DNA of 64,000 bases from Isoperla grammatica (GCA_945910005.1 OX246739.1:37396608-37460607); one strand, 5' to 3'; numbered from the stretch's first letter, positions 50,906-61,475 are shown. Notes: generated from the letters alone by a model not told the origin. Program-made: numbers and translations.

Positions 50906-51399
50906 CGGGCGAACAGACCACATCAACGTCTGCCATACTCAGAGCGCCTCTCAGCAGCGTAATTGTCAAAAAGCCACTCAGGCGAAACCATGGAACCTGA
51001 CTAAAGTGGTTACGTGAAATAACAAGAGAATCTGTGTAGCGTGACATAGTCTTGTAACTGTCAGGGTGGCTTGAAGGTCTGGGTTCGAGGCTGTAGGATG
51101 ACTGACGGACACTGCATACATCATAGTTGCCGGCTTCGAGGTGTCCGGCTAAGGGAACAGGGCAGGTCTTGGGTTCGAGATGGCCCTGACTGACTTCGAG
51201 ACAGTAGAGACCCATGGGTTCAAATTGGAAGGGGAGTACAAGCCGATAAATGATCGCGAATAACCTGGGTTCGAGATGGTAGGACTTGTGGAAAGCGGGA
51301 GGATAGCAGAGGACCCGGGTTCGAGGTGGTATAGGAAAGTGCGTACACTGCTAGGGGACAGAAAAGGTCTTGCTATGTAGGTGGTTAGGGATTACAACA

Positions 51400-52240
51400 G
51401 AGGGACAGCAGATAATCTAATTTCGAGCTGGCAGGCGAGTAAGATACTGTGGAGACAGCAGAGGACCTGGGTTCGAGGTGGTCGGAGATGGGAAAGGCGA
51501 GAGGACAGCGCAGAAGACCCAGGTTCGAGGTAGGCGTGGGGTACAAGACTGTGGAGACAGCAAAAGTCCCGGGCTCGAGGTAGGCGTGGTGTACAAGACT
51601 GTGGAGACAGCAAAAATCCCGGGTTCGAGGTAGGCGTGGGGTACAAGACTGTGGAGACAGCAAAAGTCCCGGGCTCGAGGTAGGCGTGGTGTATAAGACT
51701 GTGGAGACAGCAGAGGACCCAGGTTCGAGGTAGGCGTGGTGTATAAGACTGTGGAGACAGCAGAAGACCCGGGTTCGAGGTAGACGTGGTGTACAAGACT
51801 GTGGAGACAGCAGAGGACCCAGGTTCGAGGTAGGCGTGGTGTATAAGACTGTGGAGACAGCAGAAGACCCGGGTTCGAGGTAGACGTGGTGTACAAGACT
51901 GTGGAGACAGCAGAGGACCCGGGTTCGAGGTAGACGTGGTGTACAAGACTGTGGAGACAGCAGAGGACCCAGGTTCGAGATAGACGTGGTGTACAAGACT
52001 GTGGAGACAGCAAAAGTCCCGGGTTCGAGGTAGGCGTGGTTTATAAGACTGTGGAGACAGCAGAGGACCCAGGTTCGAGGTAGGCGTGGTGTATAAGACT
52101 GTGGAGACAGCAGAAGACCTGGGTTCGAGGTGTAGGACATGGGAACGGCGAGAGGACAGCGCAGAAGACCCAGGTTCGAGGTAGTAGTATATGGTAAAGG
52201 CGAGACGACAGCAGAGGTCCCGGGTTCGAGACGAGAGTGA
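51400..52240. repeat. 50-bp minisatellite next to the start exon
   Basis: Twelve copies of GTGGAGACAG occur at exact 50-base steps from 51551 to 52101, with one more near 51453. The unit also contains CCC(G/A)GGTTCGAGGTAG and CGTGGTGTA(C/T)AAGACT. A second unit type (GCGAGAGGACAGCGCAGAAG) flanks the array on both sides, near 51498 and 52149. Diverged GGGTTCGAG units go on to about 51060. On the minus strand the unit lacks stops in all three frames, so long open frames appear by repetition; I do not regard them as coding. Confidence 0.93.
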
Positions 52241-52293
52241 CACCGTGCACGCGACGGGGCAGCGCATTACAAGGGTAGGGGTGCAACACCTAC

Positions 52294-52422
52294 TTGTAAC
52301 AAGGCGATCACCAGCCGCGTCTCGCCGCTCTTGAGCGATATCGTGCTGATGGTGGTCGTCGGGGCGCCCGGGGTGGCGCATTCCGACGCCTCCGACGCCG
52401 ATCCCACTTCCGTGTCGGCCAT
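52294..52422 (-). CDS. CCDC141-like protein, exon 1 (start codon)
   Basis: First coding exon, 43 codons, opening MADTEVGSASEASECATP and ending with a TTTIST block and the stretch SGETRLVIALLQ. The ATG at 52422 has G at -3 and G at +4, a good eukaryotic context. The donor is CAA|GTAGGT, phase 0. From memory, vertebrate CCDC141 has a very similar TTT-ST start followed by a short hydrophobic strand, which is the main reason for the gene call; this was not computed. A pyrimidine-rich stretch ending in CAG at 52453 could be a splice acceptor. From it to the ATG the frame stays open for 10 codons, so this exon could be a start exon with a spliced leader or part of a longer protein. The 50-bp minisatellite lies just downstream in intron 1. 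Confidence 0.85.
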
Positions 52423-53129
52423 CGCTCGACGTCTAGAGCTAACCCACGGATACTGACAGAGAAACCACGCTAATATTACTCTTCAGTGACGCAACCAGGC
52501 CGCACATGTTTTACACAGAGTCTATACTCACTCCGAAATACTAATAAATTCTAAAAATATCTCTCTTCAAACAAACATTTCCAGATAACCGGATTAGATT
52601 TCACAAGTTAAAAGTGGCCAGGGCTGTCAAATTTATCTTATAGCGATCTAAAAAATAATCTGTTGCGAAACTTTTCGATAAAGGTCAACAACAACAGTAA
52701 ACATTAATTTAATTTAGCGGTATTGGCAAAAGTTTGCAAAAACTGTCGTTTCAAATAAATTAAGATCAGTAAAAATTTTGAAATTACCAAAAACCAAAAA
52801 GATATAGCAAATTCAAAATCACATCTGCCAAATTGGGTTAGCTCTAGATCTGTGTTACCTCCACGAGTCGGCTATCACGCGCACGTAACACTCGCTTTCA
52901 TTCGGCGGCACTTTCTCTTACACGTCCGCACTCGCGTACAACTGAACCCACACTGGCAGGAGATGGTTGTAGAGTCGTCCGCAGCACAGCGCGCCGACAC
53001 CAGCTGGTACAGTCACGTGCAAGAGTGTGCACCGTACAGGCTGCGTCTGTCCATCATACGGGAGGGAGGTGGTTCGAGAGTTAACCGCAGCACAGCGCGC
53101 TTGAAGTCTGCCCTGCTCAGCCATACCCC

Positions 53130-53303
53130 GGAGACTTTCGCCAGGGTAGTTGGCCGAAAACTGGTCCTGCGTTCTAGGTTCGAATCCAGGCTTAGGCATG
53201 GATTTAATCTGTTGTTTTTTTCATCGTCATAATTGCGATTCATCGTCTCGATTAGCAACGTTGCCAAAATATGAGAGGTAAAGCCCAAAAGCATCATCAC
53301 CAC
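53130..53303 (+). mobile_element. SINE family D, copy 3
   Basis: A-box-like TTGGCCGAAAACTGG, B box GGTTCGAATCC at 53177-53187, and tail GCCAAAATATGAGAGGTAAA followed by GCCCAAAAGCATCATCACC. It lies upstream of the CCDC141-like start exon. Confidence 0.68.
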
Positions 53304-53661
53304 CGAACCCTACCCCGCACTGCGCGCGTGTCTGATTTCTGAAGTCGTATAGGACAATTGATTGAAGCCATGAACGTTTTAGACCCGATCTAATGATGTA
53401 GCATGTTTTCGTGTTTCTGTAACTAGAGATCGATTTCAATGCAATTAATGAACATCCACCGTCTGGGTAGAATTTGGCCCAGTGGCCTAGATCTGCCGTT
53501 CGAAGAGGTGAATAAAATGTGATCCCTCCATTTTCCCTTTCTATACTCCTTACCCTCTAGATTCTGGGGTATATTATAGATCCAGGGTACGGCTCTCTGA
53601 CATACGTAGGAGACGTCAGAGGGACCGAAATATGATAACCCACCGTTCGAAAAAATAGAAG

Positions 53662-53671
<10 letters not shown>

Positions 53672-53738
<67 letters not shown>

Positions 53739-53740
53739 AT
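53672..53740. repeat. TA microsatellite
   Basis: About 34 TA units with two interruptions. A shorter TA run (54558-54577) lies on the other side of the adjoining inverted repeat. Confidence 0.95.
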
Positions 53741-54527
53741 GAAGTAAGGATACATTTTTCGGTTAAACCAATCCAAATTTTATTTATAATGATAATTCAA
53801 CGTTTCAACGACTTTAGCGTCGTCTTTTTCAAGACATACAAACATACAAAAACAAATAAATAAAAAACCACAACAACCATAAAACACTTGCATATAAAAT
53901 CAAAAACACTGCCACAGCGATACATCACTGGGTAGCTCTAGCAAGCTCTTTGAATTTGCTTCTGGTTATGGGTCCCCCATGAGACACTGCTGGAACTCTT
54001 TGTCTCTGAGAATGGTCAGCAACAGGCTGATTGATGGCTGGAAACACCTGCCACAATCGGTTTCCAAGCCGAAGGTAGTCTTTGAGCGTCATCTCCCTTG
54101 TTCAGGTTATGAGGCCGCTTAACCTGAACAAGCGAGATGACGCTCAAAGACTACCTTCGGCTTGGAAACCGATTGTGGCTAGCCTTAAGTCCAGCAGGTG
54201 TTTCCAGCCATCAATCAGCCTGTTGCTGACCATTCTCAGAGACAAAGAGTTCCAGCAGTGTCTCAGGGGGTCTCATTTGCTTCTGGTTATGGGTCCCATA
54301 ACCAGAAGCAAATTCAAAGAGCTTGCTAGAGCTACCCAGTGATGTATCGCTGTGGCAGTGTTTCTGATTTTATATGCAAGTGTTTTTTGGTTGTTGTGGT
54401 TTCTTATTTATTTGTTTTTGTATGTTTGTATGTCTTGAAAAAGACGACGCTAAAGTCGTTGAAACGTTGAATTATCATTATAAATAAAATTTGGATTGGT
54501 TTAACCGAAAAATGTATCCTTACTTCA
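53740..54527. mobile_element. Large inverted repeat, candidate Penelope-like retroelement ends
   Basis: Arms 53740-54108 and 54121-54527 are near-identical reverse complements around a 12-base loop. The right arm carries a 17-base and a roughly 20-base insertion relative to the left. The right arm ends with GAAAAAGACGACGCTAAAGT, then CGTTGAAACGTTGAATTATC, and a short tail to CTTACTTCA. The 'GAAACGTTGAAT' style of 3' end and the TA-rich flanks suggest the terminus of a Penelope-like or other non-LTR element inserted twice in opposite orientation. No reverse transcriptase domain is visible. A short frame across the junction (54082-54342) has TRSKFKELARATQ at its end, but it spans the two arms and is not a real gene. 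Confidence 0.8.
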
Positions 54528-57500
54528 CATATTACTACCAACAAAATCTAAGAAATCATATATATATATATATTATATTCTGTAGGTTTTCGAGAACTGA
54601 AGTTGATGTAGTACTTGGTTTTCGAGTTTTGGTCCGCGTAAAACTATCCGCAAAAACTCGAAAACTAAGTAGTATAGATATAAACTCACACTTATAATAA
54701 TAACACATACAGAAGATTGTGACGCTTCCATTGTCAATAATGTGTTATTGTAATTCTACAGTATAAGTCATACTTGGCCCCATGACACTGCTGAGTTGTG
54801 CTCGACTATACTACCCAACCACTCGCAAGGTAGTTTGCGTGAAGCAGTCCCGGTTGAAAATTAATTGGTTCTGAATTATAGTTCTCTTTCTCTACATTTA
54901 GAAGCACATTGACGCACGCGTTTTTCTGCTGTGGCGAGGTTTAGGTCTTAGTGTATGTATTTCATTTCAAAAACACACTTTTGAAACGGCTAAAGGTCAT
55001 TTTTATAAATTAGTAATAATCAACCAACAAATTAGTATTGTTACTGACCACTCTTAGTTACACATGCAATCAATCAAGCCATTGGCTGACGTTTAGCTCC
55101 TCCACTGCTTTTATCGCTCCTACATCGATACGATTAATATGATACATCGTGAAAGGGTTAGTATACAACAGGTATAGTCATGTACTTACATCGTGTGTAA
55201 CACGCAGGTAATTTGAACCATCTTCAAGCACCTGCATAATATCCAGTTATGTCCATGTTCCAGTTTGCACAGCATCAACTTACCTGCTGAACAATTTGCT
55301 TCATAGGCTACCGATCGCTATATTCTGCCTATTAGGTGATGATCGAGTTGACAGAGATTCGTGCTTAGTTATACGCGAGTCATAAAGTTTCAAAACTACA
55401 GTGCTAAGCCATGCGAAGAGGATAGTTGCCAGTGACCACATGAGACAAATGACAAATGTTTAGTTTTCTTGAAGGAAGATTGATCTAGCAACTAGCATAC
55501 CTACTCACGCAATTCCAAACTAAATTTGGTATGGTCTAAAGAAAGAATAGTTGGCAAGTAGATCCCTTATCGTTGTCTAAATTAAATAGCAATATCTAAT
55601 ACAAAACGTTTTATTAATGTGAGGAATGTGAATCATAAGTAACAAGGTAAGCGTTTTAATTAATTGTGAGCTAAGTCAAACAATTATCGAATATCGATTA
55701 TTAATACCAAACTATACGACCTAGATCGGTGAAAACGGGAACGATTTTTCGATTGCAGGTAATTTTATCTTCCAAACGCTTTTCATTTAGCCCGTTACTA
55801 TATCAACACACGAGTAGACTGATTAATTGGAATTTGATTGCTGTCCACTCGAGTGAGTGAGATGTGGGAATGAGTCTCAAGAATAACTTAACTGTAAACA
55901 AAATGCAACCAACCACACTAGAGAAGTTTTCAGAAATCCAAAGATCAAAACTATTTCTTTAGGTCAAAGCTAGATATTATATTGGGTCACAAAATATTCG
56001 TTACTGGTCTATTACGAGAAGGAGTGCAGGTGCCATTGTGCTCTTCATCAGCATTATACCCATACAAATTTGAAAAGCTTACAACTTGTTTGTGCCATTA
56101 TAGTAGTATTATTCAGTGTGTTCACCATGATCGTTGTCGATCTGTCAGGGTCAAAACACATGTTTGTCTCTAGAAACTCGACACTTCCTATTTTATGACG
56201 CGTTTCCGTAGTTTAACAAGTTCTAAAGCAGTCCGGTACAAATCACAAGTGTTGAGGCTACGAATGACTATTTACGTGTTATATATTTTGAGAAGTGTAA
56301 CATGGTGCGCAGGGCCAGTCGAGTTGGTGTTTGAGTGCTAATTGTGCAGCCGTGTTTCTTTGTGGCAATGTTAAAACACACGTTGAGCAATAACTAATTG
56401 CAATTTTGATTATTTTAAATGTCAAAAGCTGAAAGCATGAAATAACATTGTTAGGAGAGGAAGAGCGGAGATTGTAGCTCGGAACTGCGACAGAGCTACT
56501 GAGCTAGCAGCCGTGATGATGAAACACGCCTATAGCACGTCCAGCTTTATTCGCTATAGATTATCCGCGCTTGTAGCTATTTGGCACATGGCTATATATT
56601 TATTTTGGATGCAGACCTTGTTTTTAAAATGTCTATTAATTAAAGAAAATTGAGGAGCGTTTGTGATTTTCACCTCTCATCACCTTAACTCGAGTCAATA
56701 CAATAATATTGTTGTAGCAAACTGAAAGTGACGTCATGATTTCGGTCTGTGTTTACATATTATTATTATTATACATCATCCGTGGAAGGTGGAGAAGAGC
56801 CAATGTTGTGTAAGATATAGAGACAACATCCACATATAGGTCACAGCATTATTAGCTCTACAAAATACGATATAAAGTATAGGTATACCGGAAAAGTATA
56901 AGATAGTCTACATGGTCATATTGTGAGGCTAGAATGAATATTAAAATCACATTGAAATGGAAAGAACGTAACATAAAGATTAATAACGAGATTCGATTGC
57001 GAGTAGCTAGCTTCATACTGTGGTAAACCGTGAGGTATTATTATACAAGTAAGTGCTGTGTTAGAACAAGTAGTCCGGAATACGAGATGTAATTTCTATG
57101 AAGAAATAAAGTGGTAGCGGAGAAGAGGAAAAAATAAAGATCTATCTCAGTACAATAACATAAAACACATAACTGATTAAATATTAATATATTAATTAGT
57201 AATACAGTTCCGGTAAAAAGTTTACAGTGTTAAAGTAGAGATGATTTGAAATTGGATTGGGTTATATTCATTGTAAAGGTGTGAACGAAAGAACACATAC
57301 AGATTTCATTTAATATGTATTGTTAAAAAAGAAATGTTGCCATAGCAAAACAATTAACACAGGCAAATATACATAGCAAAATAACAATAACTTGCTGCAT
57401 AACAAAACAATAATTTATCATCGAACATACATGCTTTGAACAACACATTCTTCCTTGGCCGCATCGTGCGCATGCTCAATGTTAGCATGGACACTGGACA

Positions 57501-58637
57501 GACCTTGTACATATCTCATTGGTTAAATGCAAACAAACATTTACTTGGCAGTTTTAGTGCTACAGTAATATACTCTGATCTCACAGACTAAAACCATGTA
57601 GCTTGCCACATTCATTGGCTCGTGCAAAACAACTGTTATACAATGCAAGGTAGTGCAATTATTAACTGGTAGTCTTCTAGACCATGCTTTGGACATCATA
57701 CATATTGGGGAAACATACTTATGTTAGGGGTTTAACAGGACTGATATTGTCGTTAGCTAATTATCTAAAGAGTTTTCATTGTAACAGTTCGCTGCTAAAA
57801 GTAAAGACTAAACTATTAAAAAAACGCCACAGTTTGTATTACAACCGCTTTAGCAGGTTACACGCAACTTTTTACAATGTTTTGATATAATATCCATTGG
57901 ATATAGCGACTCCTTCAGATACCAACGAGTGGTATTTATTGGACCATTCTTGGGTCTAAATTATCTCGAAATTAACATCAATGTATTACACACAAAAACA
58001 TACTGAGTGCCTACTCCTCATGGCAAAATAGTGTTTGAGTAAATTAAGTAACAATTGGTTCACGTTTCTAAAATACTATAGCTTCAGTTTACACCTCGCT
58101 TATCTTGGGGGCTATTATAATATAATAGCGGCAGTTTGCACAGTTAAACTTCTCTTTTGAAAATGTAGTTTTATTGCCAGCAATCACAATTTTCAAAACA
58201 ATGCATAATGGGACGGGACTACAAATTTATCCTACTAAGGGAAAGGGGGTATTTGGGGCAACTGCGTACATATATCTTCAATATTTTATGGTAGGATGTA
58301 ACTGTTGGTATTTGGGAAGGGGTATTTTGGTTACTGTCATGGAAAACTTCCATCTTATGTTACGGATTATTTATTGGTATATTGGGAAAAGAGTATTTGA
58401 GTTAATCGTCTTCCATCTTATGATATGATAACAACTATTGGTATATGGTTACATAGATATATTGTGATAACAAAATTGGAATCTTTTGAGCATCGGAATT
58501 CACAATATTCATCTTTGTTTGTCCAGCTCTGTAAATTACCTCCATATAGTGTTAGAACGCCATCAAAGTATCGACTTGATGGCATGTCTCGTAATTTGAT
58601 GGTAGTAATACTTCGCGCATGCGTCCGGGGTTCTTAC

Positions 58638-58883
58638 CTCCGTCAGCTGAGCAAGTAGTTCCTCATCTGTGGAGAGGGGGCGTTCACTCTCGGACGAGGG
58701 CGGAGTCGAGCCAGCTACGTCACCGCCCTCCGCGGCCGCCGGCGTGGCCTTGACTTCGGGGGATTCACCGGTGCGTGTGACGTCAGACGTGAGGTGGAAT
58801 GACGTCACTCCCAGAGAGGGATTGTGCGAGAGTCTCAGTTGGGTGGTTTCGGTCACTTCGTGGACAATGATGTCACTTGTGAT
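58638..58883 (-). CDS. Unidentified upstream gene or 5' extension, exon c
   Basis: Exon of 82 codons, phase 0 both sides (TCCAACAG acceptor, GAG|GTAAGA donor). It starts ITSDIIVHEVTETTQLRLSH, is rich in Ser/Thr/Pro/Glu in the middle and ends SERPLSTDEELLAQLTE, a short predicted helix. Its donor phase (0) matches the possible acceptor of the CCDC141-like start exon at 52453 and also the acceptor of exon 2 at 16974. It could therefore be spliced in frame to either. Whether this is a separate gene or a longer isoform cannot be decided from sequence alone. Confidence 0.7.
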
Positions 58884-60167
58884 CTGTTGGAAACACAAGG
58901 AGTAAGCCTAAATGTTAGTATCTAACTGTCTCGACTCACTTCACTAACTTTAAACGGATTAACAATCTATATCCACACATGGATTACAATGGAATTTCAA
59001 TGGATTTGTCAATATGTTTGTTTGGAACACTTGGGAGACTCAAGCTATAAAAATGGATGACTAAAGAAGTGCCATTGATGCAATAATGAACAATTTGACA
59101 GCTTCACACCTCCTCATAATAGTTTATTCTCTTGACACCACAATGTTAGGCTATTTTGAGTAGCCATGTTTTAAACAATGCCATCGTCAGCGCATTCTTC
59201 AACACTTTTAACGAAATTAGTTTTGTGAATCAATGTTTATGATCTAGATAATATCTCCTTTAGTTGGTGGTTCCAGCCCGTTAGATTTACTTTGAAGCGG
59301 ATCCGAGTCTTGGCTACATAAACGCTTTCGAAACAGTCTATGAGCGTCCTGAAGAGCGTTTTGTTTTATATCTTGGACGGTCAGTAAGATCAAGCTATTT
59401 CTATCAAGTGGGGGAATGTGTCTCACCCACACACACACACACCGTGGTTGCTACTTGCTATTCGAAGCCATATTGCGGGATAGAGATGCTAATTTAGCCT
59501 AGCCAATTTGCGCGAAGTACCAATACCCATTAATAGATAATCGTGGTTTTAGACAATGTACGTTAGCTAATGTAGAACATTGTATTTTCTCGCGTAGGCT
59601 ATAGCTTAAGCTAATCAATTGCATTTTTACAAACAATTCTTTCTGCCGTAATTAAAATCTCACAACGAATTTAAGTAGTGTTTATTGATATAGTCACCAT
59701 TCAAGCTATATAAAATTTGAAAATAGAAACCTTCAAAGTCATGGTCACTGTTAAAAGTTGTATACAGATAGATAGCTTGTACAGCCAATAAGAAGCTCAG
59801 GATGTAACAGTTTGTTTCTTAGAATGCTCTGCTGTGACATTTCGAAGACAACTGTCAGAACTCATGTCTAATATAGGCAACCCAAGACTACCTTCCATAT
59901 GCTTTCGTCACAGGCGAGGTATTCGTAGCCAATCAGCGATCGGTATTTGCGTGCTATTGTCTCGGGCGGTCCTCTGGTTGGCTATGAGTGCCTTGCCTGA
60001 CAAAAGCATGTGTAAGGTAGTCTTGGGTTACCTATACTCATTGTATCCGTTACTTTACCGCTACGCAAGGTAGATTTGATAAGTAAGAGTTGGGCATATG
60101 CTTTTTTTTTCAGTCGCATGCGTTGGGCAGTTGGCAAGTTGGACACAAGACTAGTGGCGCCACCTAC
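58884..60167 (-). other. Intron between upstream exons b and c
   Basis: 1.3-kb AT-rich intron with GT-AG ends. The only recognised element is the MITE at 59874-60034. Confidence 0.7.
59874..60034. mobile_element. MITE family B, complete copy with TA duplication
   Basis: 161 bases, ends TAGGCAACCCAAGACTACCT and, in reverse complement, TAGGTAACCCAAGACTACCT. TA flanks both sides (59872-59873, 60035-60036). The interior matches the copy at 23877-24029 (GCTTTCGTCACAGGCGAGG). Confidence 0.78.
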
Positions 60168-60413
60168 CTCTGTGGTTGTCCGTACGACTGGCTTCACCTC
60201 CCCCCGTCTGGGGCGCTGCTCGTCGTCAGCATCCGACGCCGGGTCGGGCTCCCACCACGGCGACGCCGCCCCCCCGCACTCCGACGCCGTGTGGAACGAC
60301 GAGGACCGCGATGGCGGGGTGCACGTGCACTCGGACGCCGTCACGAACTCGTCCTCTGACTTGCTGTCCTCTGCAGAGGACTTGGACGACGTTTTCAAGC
60401 TCGAGTACCAATC
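60168..60413 (-). CDS. Unidentified upstream gene or 5' extension, exon b
   Basis: Exon of 82 codons, phase 0 both sides (GTTGTCCAG acceptor, GAG|GTAGGT donor). It is acidic and Ser/Thr-rich, opening DWYSSLKTSSKSSAEDSKSE and containing two copies of a TASEC motif (VTASECT and HTASECG) about 15 residues apart around a PPSRSSSF stretch. It then has WWEPDPASDADDEQRPRRGE. This composition suggests a disordered, phosphorylatable region, but that is inference. The exon is very GC-rich. A short TA-flanked MITE (59874-60034) lies 134 bases after the donor. Confidence 0.72.
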
Positions 60414-61291
60414 CTGGACAACAACAGTGGTTCGACATAGATGGTTACTTTATTCTCCGCCACCGTAACAATGTTACCACCTAGGTTTTGAAACTCGAGA
60501 TATAAGTGAGGATAACTGTGGTGAAATTACTTTCGACAAAGTTGGGGAATGATATTGATTTGCATTATTTTAATTTCTCTCCTGTCGAATACTCAGAGTG
60601 AAGATTAGTGTAGGACTAATGTTTTCCTACTCACCATATTATTACAGTAGTGAGATTATTCAGAAAAAATATCTGATAGTACATTTTAGGAAAAAATTCA
60701 ATATTCGTCTTATGATCGAGGACAACCTTCAGTCAGGATTTTTTTTTTTTTTTTTTCATTCAATCCACATCTACATCTGACGACACCTAAGCCGAAGCTC
60801 ATATGCGTCTATCTTTTCTTGTATTTGTGTTATCTCTTGCTGTTTTTCTTGAAGTCCGACCTTAGGAGTGCTAGTCAGGAGTGCTAGTCAGGATTGCTGG
60901 TGGTGGGAACTGAACACGCAACCTTCCATATCTGAAGTGAGACACCTCTGCCAAGTGTGATGGACCAACACAGCCAGCGAGCCAAGTAAAGCATTGTTGT
61001 GACTTGTGTCTGTTTTGTCTCATCTCACCCACGTCGGCTCCTAATTGAACTATTGGCCTCTTCGAGTACACGTGTACTGGCGGTTGATGTTTGGGGCGGG
61101 GGTGGTAACTCGTCGAGGAATGGGGTGGTTCTAACTCTTGTCGGGAGGCGAGGGAAGGGGTAAATATGGGGGTAATAGAGGTGGTTTACTGACCTCGAGG
61201 TTTGTGGAGATGGACATGTAACTCTCGTCGAGGGGTGGTGATAAAAGGGGGGGTTCACTAACTCTCGTTGGGAGTGGTTCGTTTAACTCAC
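60414..61291 (-). other. Intron between upstream exons a and b
   Basis: 878-base intron. It has a T run (60739-60758), a SINE-E-like stretch (60850-60960: GAGTGCTAGTCAGGATTGC, GGTGGTGGGAACTGAACACG) and a decayed GGTGGT/AACTC-type minisatellite (about 61070-61290) ending at the donor of exon a. Confidence 0.65.
61070..61290. repeat. Decayed minisatellite beside the exon a donor
   Basis: Repeated pieces of the form AACTC(T)(C/T)GTCG(A/G)G(A)GG..GTGG occur near 61105, 61134, 61220 and 61260. The last leads into AACTCACCTCGGGGGTGG at the splice site itself. Confidence 0.5.
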
Positions 61292-61475
61292 CTCGGGGGT
61301 GGTGGAGGCGGTCCCGTCAAGGATCTTCTTGATGTTGGGCGACACCGGACTGCTCGGGTCATGTTGGGCTCCACATAGAGCGGCGTCCAACTCCTCAGCC
61401 AACCCAGTCACCTCAGCCAGACGGTCCGAGATGGCTTCCACGGCTGTCTCGTTGCAATCGCTGACCTCGCCCGAC
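61292..61475 (-). CDS. Unidentified upstream gene or 5' extension, exon a
   Basis: Exon of 184 bases with a CTGCGCAG acceptor (phase 2) and a CCCGAG|GTGAGT donor (phase 0); 61 complete codons. It reads SGEVSDCNETAVEAISDRLA and continues as a helix to LAEELDAALCGA. A Pro/Ser-rich linker follows, then SPNIKKILDGTASTTPE. The helix could form a coiled coil or one spectrin helix. I do not recognise the family. Exons before it must lie beyond 61.5 kb; none could be supported up to the window end. A decayed minisatellite occupies the intron just after its donor. Confidence 0.72.

Larger units (their letters stand above)
16975..52293 (-). other. Intron 1 of the CCDC141-like gene (about 35.3 kb)
   Basis: Very long AT-rich intron filled with SINE, MITE, hAT and Maverick-derived DNA, microsatellites and poly-C runs listed separately. 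I looked for further exons with matching splice signals and found none. A nested gene on either strand cannot be excluded. Stretches with nothing recognisable include 16975-18440, 20540-21460, 30253-32260, 35160-36940, 37430-39900, 41440-43540 and 47600-49540. Confidence 0.7.
52453..58637. other. Region between the CCDC141-like start exon and upstream exon c
   Basis: Intergenic, 5' UTR or intron depending on the gene model. It contains a CpG-rich stretch (about 52850-53190) partly overlapping a SINE, a TA run and a large inverted repeat (53672-54577). From about 54600 to 58600 it is AT-rich sequence with nothing recognisable. No clear TATA box or promoter could be assigned for the CCDC141-like gene. 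Confidence 0.65.

Noticed and set aside
51385..52381. Long minus-strand open frames (about 200-330 residues) rich in repeated LEPGSSAVSTVLYTT-type peptide
   Set aside because: They arise from a stop-free 50-bp minisatellite read in three frames at once; no frame is favoured and the same DNA overlaps the real start exon in another frame.
53423..53776. Open frame with a YIYIYI run
   Set aside because: Product of the TA microsatellite.
54082..54342. Plus-strand frame of 86 residues ending TRSKFKELARATQ
   Set aside because: It spans both arms of the inverted repeat, so it cannot be an original gene; at most the last part is a retroelement remnant.
60076..60484. Plus-strand open frames of 89-130 residues over 60.1-60.5 kb
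   Set aside because: They are mirror frames of GC-rich minus-strand exon b.
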